Of a stretch of 64,000 nucleotides of DNA, positions 35,439 through 47,600 are shown one piece after another; the stretch's first letter is position 1; each line of letters begins with the position of its first letter. The stretch lies in contig OX326959.1 in assembly GCA_946800325.1 (NCBI GenBank), forward strand, positions 45,631,566-45,695,565, written 5' to 3'. A program made the translations under genes and the position numbers. The DNA is from Luzula sylvatica. Lineage: Eukaryota; Streptophyta; Magnoliopsida; Poales; Juncaceae. The notes under the pieces are model-generated. The model was not told the DNA's origin, searched no databases, and worked only from the letters and a program-made list of their open reading frames with translations.

Positions 35439-35578
35439 ATGAAAAATGAAGTATTTTGCAAATTTTGGAGAACTATTTTGGTCTTTTTTAGACTTCAGTT
35501 TTTGATTTTTTGCAAAAAATTGGAAAAATTGAAATTTGTATGTGTTACTCTTCAATCACGGAATTTTTTGAGAAAATC
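35299..35578 (+). repeat. Two short monomers in tandem
   Basis: Units of 140 bp at 35299 (GCTAATTTTGG, AAAAAAATGG rear) and 35439 (GCAAATTTTGG, AAAAAATTGG rear) are adjacent. Elsewhere each HOR has only one short unit, apart from the similar pair at 45190-45469. Confidence 0.88.
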
Positions 35579-36623
35579 ATGAAAAATGAAGTATCTTGCT
35601 CATTTTAGAGAACTGTTTTGGTCTTTTTTAGAAAAAATGATAATTGATATTTTTGAAGGTGTTAGACTTCAGTTTTTGATTTTATGCAAAAAATAGCAAA
35701 AATAGAAATTTGTATGTGTTAGTCTTCAATCCCGGAGTTTTTTGAGAAAAACATGAAAAATGAAGTATTTTGCTCATTTTAGAGAACTATTTTGGTCTTT
35801 TTTAGAAAAAATGATAATTGATATTTTTGAAGGTGTTAGACTTCATTTTTTGATTTTTTGCAAAAAATTGGAAAAATTGAAATTTGTATGAGTTACTCTT
35901 CAATCACGGAATTTTTTGAGAAAATCATGAAAAATGAAGTATTTTGCTTATTTTAGAGAACTATTTTGATCTTTTTTAGAAAAAATGATAATTGATATTT
36001 TTGAAGGTGTTAGACTTCAGTTTTTTATTTTATGCAAAAAATAGGAAAAATAGAAATGTGTATGTGTTAGTCTTCAATCCCGGAGTTTTTCGAGAAAAAC
36101 ATGAAAAATGAAGTATTTTGCTCATTTTAGAGAACTATTTTGGTCTTTTTTAGAAAAAATGATAATTGATATTTTTGAAGGTGTTAGACTTCAGTTTTTA
36201 ATTTTTTGCAAAAAATTGGAAAAAATTGAAATTTGTATGTGTTAGTCTTCAATCACGGAATTTTTTGAGAAAAACTTGAAAAATGAAGTATTTTGCTCAT
36301 TTTAGAGAACTATTTTGTTCTTTTTTAGAAAAAATGATAATTGATATTTTTGAAGGTGTTAGACTTCAGTTTTTGATTTTTTGCAAAAAATTGGAAAAAT
36401 TGAAATTTGTATGTATTAGTCTTTAATCCCGGAGTTTTTTGAGAAAAACATGAAAAATGAAGTATTTTGCTCATTTTAGTGAACTATTTTGGACTTTTTT
36501 AGAAAAAATGATAATTGATATTTTTTAAGGTGTTAGACTTCAGTTTTTGATTTTTTGCAAAAAATTGGAAAAATTGAAATTTGTATGTGTTAGTCTTCAA
36601 TCACGTAATTTTTTGAGAAAAAC
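35439..36623 (+). repeat. 8-mer HOR, first copy lacking one monomer (1,185 bp)
   Basis: It begins with the short monomer containing GCAAATTTTGG at 35439 and follows the order of the next copies, but has a single GTATCTTGCTC monomer (35579) instead of two. Its length, 140 + 5x174 + 175, agrees with the loss or original absence of one 174-bp unit. It is the left edge of the 8-mer expansion. Confidence 0.82.
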
Positions 36624-39600
36624 ATGAAAAATGAAGTATTTTGCAAATTTTGGAGAACTATTTTGGTCTTTTTTAGACTTCAGTTTTTGATTTTTTGCAA
36701 AAAATTGGAAAAATTGAAATTTGTATGTGTTAGTCTTCAATCACGGAATTTTTTGAGAAAATCATGAAAAATGAAGTATCTTGCTCATTTTGGAGAACTG
36801 TTTTGGTCTTTTTAAGAAAAAATGATAATTGATATTTTTGAAGGTGTTAGACTTCAGTTTTTGATTTTATGCAAAAAATAGCAAAAATAGAAATTTGTAT
36901 GTGTTAGTCTTCAATCACGGAATTTTTTGAGAAAATCATGAAAAATGAAGTATCTTGCTCATTTTAGAGAACTGTTTTGGTCTTTTTTAGAAAAAATGAT
37001 AATTGATATTTTTGAAGGTGTTAGACTTCAGTTTTTGATTTTATGCAAAAAATAGCAAAAATAGAAATTTGTATGTGTTAGTCTTCAATCCCGGAGTTTT
37101 TTGAGAAAAACATGAAAAATGAAGTATTTTGCTCATTTTAGAGAACTATTTTGGTCTTTTTTAGAAAAAATGATAATTGATATTTTTGAAGGTGTTAGAC
37201 TTCATTTTTTGATTTTTTGCAAAAAATTGGAAAAATTGAAATTTGTATGAGTTACTCTTCAATCACGGAATTTTTTGAGAAAATCATGAAAAATGAAGTA
37301 TTTTGCTTATTTTAGAGAACTATTTTGATCTTTTTTAGAAAAAATGATAATTGATATTTTTGAAGGTGTTAGACTTCAGTTTTTTATTTTATGCAAAAAA
37401 TAGGAAAAATAGAAATGTGTATGTGTTAGTCTTCAATCCCGGAGTTTTTCGAGAAAAACATGAAAAATGAAGTATTTTGCTCATTTTAGAGAACTATTTT
37501 GGTCTTTTTTAGAAAAAATGATAATTGATATTTTTGAAGGTGTTAGACTTCAGTTTTTAATTTTTTGCAAAAAATTGGAAAAAATTGAAATTTGTATGTG
37601 TTAGTCTTCAATCACGGAATTTTTTGAGAAAAACTTGAAAAATGAAGTATTTTGCTCATTTTAGAGAACTATTTTGTTCTTTTTTAGAAAAAATGATAAT
37701 TGATATTTTTGAAGGTGTTAGACTTCAGTTTTTGATTTTTTGCAAAAAATTGGAAAAATTGAAATTTGTATGTATTAGTCTTTAATCCCGGAGTTTTTTG
37801 AGAAAAACATGAAAAATGAAGTATTTTGCTCATTTTAGTGAACTATTTTGGACTTTTTTAGAAAAAATGATAATTGATATTTTTTAAGGTGTTAGACTTC
37901 AGTTTTTGATTTTTTGCAAAAAATTGGAAAAATTGAAATTTGTATGTGTTAGTCTTCAATCACGTAATTTTTTGAGAAAAACATGAAAAATGAAGTATTT
38001 TGCAAATTTTGGAGAACTATTTTGGTCTTTTTTAGACTTCAGTTTTTGATTTTTTGCAAAAAATTGGAAAAATTGAAATTTGTATGTGTTAGTCTTCAAT
38101 CACGGAATTTTTTGAGAAAATCATGAAAAATGAAGTATCTTGCTCATTTTGGAGAACTGTTTTGGTCTTTTTAAGAAAAAATGATAATTGATATTTTTGA
38201 AGGTGTTAGACTTCAGTTTTTGATTTTATGCAAAAAATAGCAAAAATAGAAATTTGTATGTGTTAGTCTTCAATCACGGAATTTTTTGAGAAAATCATGA
38301 AAAATGAAGTATCTTGCTCATTTTAGAGAACTGTTTTGGTCTTTTTTAGAAAAAATGATAATTGATATTTTTGAAGGTGTTAGACTTCAGTTTTTGATTT
38401 TATGCAAAAAATAGCAAAAATAGAAATTTGTATGTGTTAGTCTTCAATCCAGGAGTTTTTTGAGAAAAACATGAAAAATGAAGTATTTTGCTCATTTTAG
38501 AGAACTATTTTGGTCTTTTTTAGAAAAAATGATAATTGATATTTTTGAAGGTGTTAGACTTCATTTTTTGATTTTTTGCAAAAAATTGGAAAAATTGAAA
38601 TTTGTATGAGTTACTCTTCAATCACGGAATTTTTTGAGAAAATCATGAAAAATGAAGTATTTTGCTTATTTTAGAGAACTATTTTGATCTTTTTTAGAAA
38701 AAATGATAATTGATATTTTTGAAGGTGTTAGACTTCAGTTTTTTATTTTATGCAAAAAATAGGAAAAATAGAAATGTGTATGTGTTAGTCTTCAATCCCG
38801 GAGTTTTTCGAGAAAAACATGAAAAATGAAGTATTTTGCTCATTTTAGAGAACTATTTTGGTCTTTTTTAGAAAAAATGATAATTGATATTTTTGAAGGT
38901 GTTAGACTTCAGTTTTTAATTTTTTGCAAAAAATTGGAAAAAATTGAAATTTGTATGTGTTAGTCTTCAATCACGGAATTTTTTGAGAAAAACTTGAAAA
39001 ATGAAGTATTTTGCTCATTTTAGAGAACTATTTTGTTCTTTTTTAGAAAAAATGATAATTGATATTTTTGAAGGTGTTAGACTTCAGTTTTTGATTTTTT
39101 GCAAAAAATTGGAAAAATTGAAATTTGTATGTATTAGTCTTTAATCCCGGAGTTTTTTGAGAAAAACATGAAAAATGAAGTATTTTGCTCATTTTAGTGA
39201 ACTATTTTGGACTTTTTTAGAAAAAATGATAATTGATATTTTTTAAGGTGTTAGACTTCAGTTTTTGATTTTTTGCAAAAAATTGGAAAAATTGAAATTT
39301 GTATGTGTTAGTCTTCAATCACGTAATTTTTTGAGAAAAACATGAAAAATGAAGTATTTTGCAAATTTTGGAGAACTATTTTGGTCTTTTTTAGACTTCA
39401 GTTTTTGATTTTTTGCAAAAAATTGGAAAAATTGAAATTTGTATGTGTTAGTCTTCAATCACGGAATTTTTTGAGAAAATCATGAAAAATGAAGTATCTT
39501 GCTCATTTTGGAGAACTGTTTTGGTCTTTTTAAGAAAAAATGATAATTGATATTTTTGAAGGTGTTAGACTTCAGTTTTTGATTTTATGCAAAAAATAGC

Positions 39601-40700
39601 AAAAATAGAAATTTGTATGTGTTAGTCTTCAATCACGGAATTTTTTGAGAAAATCATGAAAAATGAAGTATCTTGCTCATTTTAGAGAACTGTTTTGGTC
39701 TTTTTTAGAAAAAATGATAATTGATATTTTTGAAGGTGTTAGACTTCAGTTTTTGATTTTATGCAAAAAATAGCAAAAATAGAAATTTGTATGTGTTAGT
39801 CTTCAATCCCGGAGTTTTTTGAGAAAAACATGAAAAATGAAGTATTTTGCTCATTTTAGAGAACTATTTTGGTCTTTTTTAGAAAAAATGATAATTGATA
39901 TTTTTGAAGGTGTTAGACTTCATTTTTTGATTTTTTGCAAAAAATTGGAAAAATTGAAATTTGTATGAGTTACTCTTCAATCACGGAATTTTTTGAGAAA
40001 ATCATGAAAAATGAAGTATTTTGCTTATTTTAGAGAACTATTTTGATCTTTTTTAGAAAAAATGATAATTGATATTTTTGAAGGTGTTAGACTTCAGTTT
40101 TTTATTTTATGCAAAAAATAGGAAAAATAGAAATGTGTATGTGTTAGTCTTCAATCCCGGAGTTTTTCGAGAAAAACATGAAAAATGAAGTATTTTGCTC
40201 ATTTTAGAGAACTATTTTGGTCTTTTTTAGAAAAAATGATAATTGATATTTTTGAAGGTGTTAGACTTCAGTTTTTAATTTTTTGCAAAAAATTGGAAAA
40301 AATTGAAATTTGTATGTGTTAGTCTTCAATCACGGAATTTTTTGAGAAAAACTTGAAAAATGAAGTATTTTGCTCATTTTAGAGAACTATTTTGTTCTTT
40401 TTTAGAAAAAATGATAATTGATATTTTTGAAGGTGTTAGACTTCAGTTTTTGATTTTTTGCAAAAAATTGGAAAAATTGAAATTTGTATGTATTAGTCTT
40501 TAATCCCGGAGTTTTTTGAGAAAAACATGAAAAATGAAGTATTTTGCTCATTTTAGTGAACTATTTTGGACTTTTTTAGAAAAAATGATAATTGATATTT
40601 TTTAAGGTGTTAGACTTCAGTTTTTGATTTTTTGCAAAAAATTGGAAAAATTGAAATTTGTATGTGTTAGTCTTCAATCACGTAATTTTTTGAGAAAAAC
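36624..40700 (+). repeat. 8-mer HOR (1,359 bp), three nearly identical copies
   Basis: Copies start at 36624, 37983 and 39342; marker GCAAATTTTGG is at 36643, 38002, 39361 and 40720, each 1,359 bp apart. Unit: the short monomer; GTATCTTGCTCATTTTGG with TTTTTAAGAAAAAATG; GTATCTTGCTC with AATAGCAAAAATAG; CTTCATTTTTTG with TATGAGTTACTC; GCTTATTTTAG with TTTTGATC; a 175-bp monomer with TTGGAAAAAATTGAAA; TTTTGTTC with AGTCTTTAATCCCGG; and TTTTGGACTT ending in AATCACGTAATT. The only difference I noticed among the three copies is CCAGGAG in place of CCCGGAG near 38,450. Confidence 0.93.
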
Positions 40701-41885
40701 ATGAAAAATGAAGTATTTTGCAAATTTTGGAGAACTATTTTGGTCTTTTTTAGACTTCAGTTTTTGATTTTTTGCAAAAAATTGGAAAAATTGAAATTTG
40801 TATGTGTTAGTCTTCAATCACGGAATTTTTTGAGAAAATCATGAAAAATGAAGTATCTTGCTCATTTTGGAGAACTGTTTTGGTCTTTTTAAGAAAAAAT
40901 GATAATTGATATTTTTGAAGGTGTTAGACTTCAGTTTTTGATTTTATGCAAAAAATAGCAAAAATAGAAATTTGTATGTGTTAGTCTTCAATCACGGAAT
41001 TTTTTGAGAAAATCATGAAAAATGAAGTATCTTGCTCATTTTAGAGAACTGTTTTGGTCTTTTTTAGAAAAAATGATAATTGATATTTTTGAAGGTGTTA
41101 GACTTCAGTTTTTGATTTTATGCAAAAAATAGCAAAAATAGAAATTTGTATGTGTTAGTCTTCAATCCCGGAGTTTTTTGAGAAAAACATGAAAAATGAA
41201 GTATTTTGCTCATTTTAGAGAACTATTTTGGTCTTTTTTAGAAAAAATGATAATTGATATTTTTGAAGGTGTTAGACTTCATTTTTTGATTTTTTGCAAA
41301 AAATTGGAAAAATTGAAATTTGTATGTGTTACTCTTCAATCACGGAATTTTTTGAGAAAATCATGAAAAATGAAGTATTTTGCTTATTTTAGAGAACTAT
41401 TTTGATCTTTTTTAGAAAAAATGATAATTGATATTTTTGAAGGTGTTAGATTTCAGTTTTTTATTTTATGCAAAAAATAGGAAAAATAGAAATGTGTATG
41501 TGTTAGTCTTCAATCCCGGAGTTTTTCGAGAAAAACATGAAAAATGAAGTATTTTGCTCATTTTAGAGAACTATTTTGGTCTTTTTTAGAAAAAATGATA
41601 ATTGATATTTTTGAAGGTGTTAGACTTCAGTTTTTAATTTTTTGCAAAAAATTGGAAAAAATTGAAATTTGTACGTGTTAGTCTTCAATCACGGAATTTT
41701 TTGAGAAAAACTTGAAAAATGAAGTATTTTGCTCATTTTAGAGAACTATTTTGTCCTTTATTAGAAAAAATGATAATTCATATTTTTGAAGGTGTTAGAC
41801 TTCAGTTTTTGATTTTTTGCAAAAAATTGGAAAAATTGAAATTTGTATGTATTAGTCTTTAATCCCGGAGTTTTTTGAGAAAAAC
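40701..41885 (+). repeat. 8-mer HOR, diverged fourth copy
   Basis: Same order as 36624-40700 from the short monomer at 40701, but with TATGTGTTACTC instead of TATGAGTTACTC (about 41325), GTTAGATTTCAG (about 41446), TTTGTACGTG (about 41671), TTGTCCTTTATTAG (about 41753) and AATTCATATTTTTG. After 41886 the exit differs, reading AATCACGGAATGTTTTG instead of AATCACGTAATT. It is the less homogenised right edge of the expansion. Confidence 0.82.
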
Positions 41886-44666
41886 ATGAAAAATGAAGTA
41901 TTTTGCTCATTTTAGTGAACTATTTTGGACTTTTTTAGAAAAAATGATAATTGATATTTTTTAAGGTGTTAGACTTCAGTTTTTGATTTTTTGCAAAAAA
42001 TTGGAAAAATTGAAATTTGTATGTGTTACTCTTCAATCACGGAATGTTTTGAGAAAATCGTGAAAAATGAAGTATTTTGCTAATTTTGGAGAACTATTTT
42101 GGTCTTTTTTAGAAAAAATGATAATTGATATTTTTGAAGGTGTTAGACTTCAGTTTTTGATTTTATGCAAAAAATAGCAAAAATAGAAATTTGTATGTGT
42201 TAGTCTTCAATCACGGAATTTTTTGAGAAAATCATGAAAAATGAAGTATCTTGCTCATTTTAGAGAACTGTTTTGGTCTTTTTTAGAAAAAATGATAATT
42301 GATATTTTTGAAGGTGTTAGACTTCAGTTTTTGATTTTATGCAAAAAATAGTAAAAATAGAAATTTTTATGTGTTAGTCTTCAATCCCGGAGTTTTTTGA
42401 GAAAAACATGAAAAATGAAGTATCTTGCTCATTTTAGAGAACTGTTTTGGTCTTTTTTAGAAAAAATGATAATTGATATTTTTGAAGGTGTTAGACTTCA
42501 GTTTTTGATTTTATGCAAAAAATAGCAAAAATAGAAATTTGTATGTGTTAGTCTTCAATCACGGAATTTTTTGAGAAAATCATGAAGAATGAAGTATCTT
42601 GCTCATTTTAGAGAACTGTTTTGGTCTTTTTTAGAAAAAATGATAATTGATATTTTTGAAGGTGTTAGACTTCAGTTTTTTATTTTATGCAAAAAATAGT
42701 AAAAATAGAAATTTGTATGTGTTAGTCTTCAATACCGGAGTTTTTTGAGAAAAACATGAAAAATGAAGTATTTTGCTCATTTTAGAGAACTATTTTGGTC
42801 TTTTTTAGAAAAAATGATAATTGATATTTTTGAAGGTGTTAGCCTTCATTTGTTGATTTTTTGCAAAAAATTGGAAAAATTGAAATTTGTATGTGTTACT
42901 CTTCAATCACGGAATTTTTTGAGAAAATCATGAAAAATGAAGTATTTTGCTTTTTCAGAGAACTATTTTGATCTTTTTTAGAAAAAATGATAATTGATAT
43001 TTTTGAAGGTGTTAGACTTCAGTTTTTGATTTTATGCAAAAAATAGCAAAAATAGAAATTTGTATGTGTTAGTCTTCAATCACGGAATTTTTTGAGAAAA
43101 TCATGAAAAATGAAGTATCTTGCTCATTTTAGAGAACTGTTTTGGTCTTTTTTAGAAAAAATGATAATTGATATTTTTGAAGGTGTTAGACTTCAGTTTT
43201 TGATTTTATGCAAAAAATAGTAAAAATAGAAATTTGTATGTGTTAGTCTTCAATCCCGGAGTTTTTTGAGAAAAACATGAAAAATGAAGTATCTTGCTCA
43301 TTTTAGAGAACTGTTTTGGTCTTTTTTAGAAAAAATGATAATTGATATTTTTGAAGGTGTTAGACTTCAGTTTTTTACTTTATGCAAAAAATAGCAAAAA
43401 TAGAAATTTGTATGTGTTAGTCTTCAATCACGGAATTTTTTGAGAAAATCATGAAGAATGAAGTATCTTGCTCATTTTAGAGAACTGTTTTGGTCTTTTT
43501 TAGAAAAAATGATAATTGATATTTTTGAAGGTGTTAGCCTTCATTTTTTGATTTTTTGCAAAAAATTGGAAAAATTGAAATTTGTATGTGTTACTCTTCA
43601 ATCACGGAATTTTTTGAGAAAATCATGAAAAATGAAGTATTTTGCTTTTTCAGAGAACTATTTTGATCTTTTTTAGAAAAAATGATAATTGATATTTTTG
43701 AAGGTGTTAGACTTCAGTTTTTTATTTTATGCAAAAAATAGGAAAAATAGAAATGTGTATGTGTTAGTCTTCAATCCCGGAGTTTTTCGAGAAAAACATG
43801 AAAAATGAAGTATTTTGCTCATTTTAGAGAACTATTTTGGTCTTTTTTAGAAAAAATGATAATTGATATTTTTGAAGGTGTTAGACTTCAGTTTTTGATT
43901 TATGCAAAAAATAGCAAAAATAGAAATTTGTATGTGTTAGTCTTCAATCACGGAATTTTTTGAGAAAATCATGAAAAATGAAGTATCTTGCTCATTTTAG
44001 AGAACTGTTTTGGTCTTTTTTAGAAAAAATGATAATTGATATTTTTGAAGGTGTTAGACTTCAGTTTTTGATTTTATGCAAAAAATAGTAAAAATAGAAA
44101 TTTGTATGTGTTAGTCTTCAATCCCGGAGTTTTTTGAGAAAAACATGAAAAATGAAGTATTTTGCTCATTTTAGAGAACTATTTTGGTCTTTTTTAGAAA
44201 AAATGATAATTGATATTTTTGAAGGTGTTAGCCTTCATTTTTTGATTTTTTGCAAAAAATTGGAAAAATTGAAATTTGTATGTGTTACTCTTCAATCACG
44301 GAATTTTTTGAGAAAATCATGAAAAATGAAGTATTTTGCTTATTTTAGAGAACTATTTTGATCTTTTTTAGAAAAAATGATAATTGATATTTTTGAAGGT
44401 GTTAGACTTCAGTTTTTTATTTTATGCAAAAAATAGGAAAAATAGAAATGTGTATGTGTTAGTCTTCAATCCCGGAGTTTTTCGAGAAAAACATGAAAAA
44501 TGAAGTATTTTGCTCATTTTCGAGAACTATTTTGGTCTTTTTTAGAAAAAATGATAATTTATATTTTTGAAGGTGTTAGACTTCAGTTTTTAATTTTTTG
44601 CAAAAATTGGAAAAAATTGAAATTTGTATGTGTTAGTCTTCAATCACGGAATTTTTTGAGAAAAAC
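41886..44666 (+). repeat. Rearranged GTATCTTG-rich block with 0.87-kb duplication
   Basis: Seven of the monomers from 42234 on are GTATCTTGCTC/ACTGTTTTGG types with AATAGC or AATAGT in the rear half. GAAGAATGAAG occurs at 42582 and 43451 (869 bp apart), and the rare GCTTTTTCAGAGAAC at 42949 and 43644 (695 bp apart). The two spacings differ by one monomer, so the second copy is a duplicate with a 174-bp loss. GTTAGCCTTCATT marks three monomers (about 42838, 43534 and 44228). Confidence 0.75.
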
Positions 44667-47600
44667 TTGAAAAATGAAGTATTTTGCTCATTTTAGAGAA
44701 CTATTTTGTTATTTTTTAGAAAAAATGATAATTGATATTTTTGAAGGTGTTAGACTTCAGTTTTTGATTTTTTGCAAAAAATTGGAAAAATTGAAATTTG
44801 TATGTATTAGTCTTTAATCCAGGAGTTTTTTGAGAAAAACATGAAAAATGAAGTATTTTGCTCATTTTAGTGAACTATTTTGGACTTTTTTAGAAAAAAT
44901 GATAATTGATATTTTTTAAGGTGTTAGACTTCAGTTTTTGATTTTTTGCAAAAAATTGGAAAAATTGAAATTTGTATGTGTTAGTCTTCAATCAAGGAAT
45001 TTTTTGAGAAAAACATGAAAAATGAAGTATTTTGCTCATTTTAGAGAACTATTTTGTTCTTTTTTAGGAAAAAATATAATTGATATTTTTTAAGGTGTTA
45101 GACTTCAGTTTTTGATTTTTTGCAAAAAAATGGAAAAATAGAAATTTGTATGTGTTAGTCTTCAATCACTGAATTTTTTGAGAAAAAACATGAAAAATGA
45201 AGTATTTTGCTAATTTTGGAGAACTATTTTGGTCTTTTTTAGACTTCAGTTTTTGATTTTTTGCAAAAAAATGGAAAAATAGAAATTTGTATGTGTTAGT
45301 CTTCAATCACGGAATTTTTTGAGAAAAACATGAAAAATGAAGTATTTTGCAAATTTTGGAGAACTATTTTGGTCTTTTTTAGACTTCAGTTTTTGATTTT
45401 TTGCAAAAAATTGGAAAAATTGAAATTTGTATGTGTTAGTCTTCAATCACGGAATTTTTTGAGAAAATCATGAAAAATGAAGTATCTTGCTCATTTTAGA
45501 GAACTGTTTTGGTCTTTTTAAGAAAAAATGATAATTGATATTTTTGAAGGTGTTAGACTTCAGTTTTTGATTTTTTACAAAAAATTGGAAAAAATGAAAT
45601 TTGTATGTGTTAGTCTTCAATCCCGGAGTTTTTTGAGAAAAACATGAAAAATGAAGTATTTTGCTCATTTTAGTGAGCTATTTTGGTCTTTTTTAGAAAA
45701 AATTATAATCGATATTTTTTAAGGTGTTAGACTTCAGTTTTTGATTTTTTGCAAAAAAATGGAAAAATTGAAATTTGTATGTGTTAGTCTTCAATCAAGG
45801 AATTTTTTGAGAAAAACATGAAAAATGAAGTATCTTGCTCATTTTACAGAACTGTTTTGGTCTTTTTTAGAAAAAATGATAATTGATATTTTTGAAGGTG
45901 TTAGACTTCAGTTTTTGATTTTATGCAAAAAATAGCAAAAATAGAAATTCGTATGTGTTAGTCTTCAATCCCGGAGTTTTTTGAGAAAAACATGAAAAAT
46001 GAAGTATTTTGCTCATTTTAGAGAACTATTTTGGTCTTTTTTAGAAAAAATGATAATTGATATTTTTGAAGGTGTTAGACTTCATTTTTTGATTTTTTGC
46101 AAAAAATTGAAAAAATTGGAATTTGTATGTGTTACTCTTCAATCACGGAATTTTTTGAGAAAATCATGAAAAATGAAGTATTTTGCTTATTTTAGAGAAC
46201 TATTTTGATCTTTTTTAGGAAAAATGATAATTGATATTTTTGAAGGTGTTAGACTTCAGTTTTTTATTTTATGCAAAAAATAGGAAACATAGAAATGTGT
46301 ATGTGTTAGTCTTCAATCCCGGAGTTTTTCGAGAAAAACATGAAAAATAAAGTATTTTGCTCATTTTAGAGAACTATTTTGGTCTTTTTTAGAAAAAATG
46401 ATAATTGATATTTTTTAAGGTGTTAGACTTCAGTTTTTGATTTTTTGCAAAAAATTGGAAAAAATTGAAATTTGTATGTGTTAGTCTTCAATCACGGAGT
46501 TTTTTGAGAAAAACATGAAAAATGAAGTATTTTGCTCATTTTAGTGAACTATTTTGGACTTTTTTAGAAAAAATGATAATTGATATTTTTTAAGGTGTTA
46601 GACTTCAGTTTTTGTTTTTTTGCAAAAAATTGGCAAAATTGAAATTTGTATGTGTTAGTCTTCAATCAAGGAATTTTTTGAGAAAAACATGAAAAATGAA
46701 GTATTTTGCTCATTTTAGAGAACTATTTTGGTCTTTTTTAGAAAAAATGATAATTGATATTTTTGAAGGTGTTAGACTTCAGTTTTTGATTTTTTGCAAA
46801 AAATTGGAAAAATTGAAATTTGTATGTGTTACTCTTCAATCACGGAATGTTTTGAGAAAATCATGAAAAATGAAGTAGTTTGTTCATTTTAGAGAACTAT
46901 TTTGGTCTTTTTTAGAAAAAATGATAATTGATATATTTGAAGGTGTTAGACTTCAGTTTTTGATTTTATGCAAAAAAGAGGAAAAATATAAATTTGTATG
47001 TGTTAGTCTTCAATCCCGGAGTTTTTTGAGAAAAACATGAAAAATGAAGTATTTTGCTCATTTTAGAGAACTATTTTGGTCTTTTTTAGAAAAAATGATA
47101 ATTGATATTTTTGAAGGTGTTAGACTTCATTTTTTGATTTTTTGCAAAAAATTGGAAAAATTGGAATTTGTATGTGTTACTCTTCAATCACGGAATTTTT
47201 TGAGAAAATCATGAAAAATGAAATATTTTGCTTATTTTAGAGAACTATTTTGATCTTTTTTAGAAAAAATGATAATTGATATTTTTGAAGGTGTTAGACT
47301 TCAGTTTTTTTATTTTATGCAAAAAATAGGAAAAATATAAATGTGTATGTGTTAGTCTTCAATCCCGGAGTTTTTGGAGAAAAACATGAAAAATGAAGTA
47401 TTTTGCTCATTTTAGAGAACTATTTTGGTCTTTTTTAGAAAAAATTATAATTGATATTTTTGAAGGTGTTAGACTTCAGTTTTTGATTTTTTTCAAAAAA
47501 ATTGGAAAAAATTGAAATTTGTATGTGTTAGTCTGCAATCATGGAATTTTTTGAGAAAAACTTGAAAAATGATGTATTTTGCTCATTTTAGAGAACTATT

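Noticed and set aside
45468..45668. Minus-strand open reading frame of 66 codons
   Set aside because: It lies across ordinary satellite monomers and is open only because local variants remove stop codons. Nothing separates it from surrounding repeat units.
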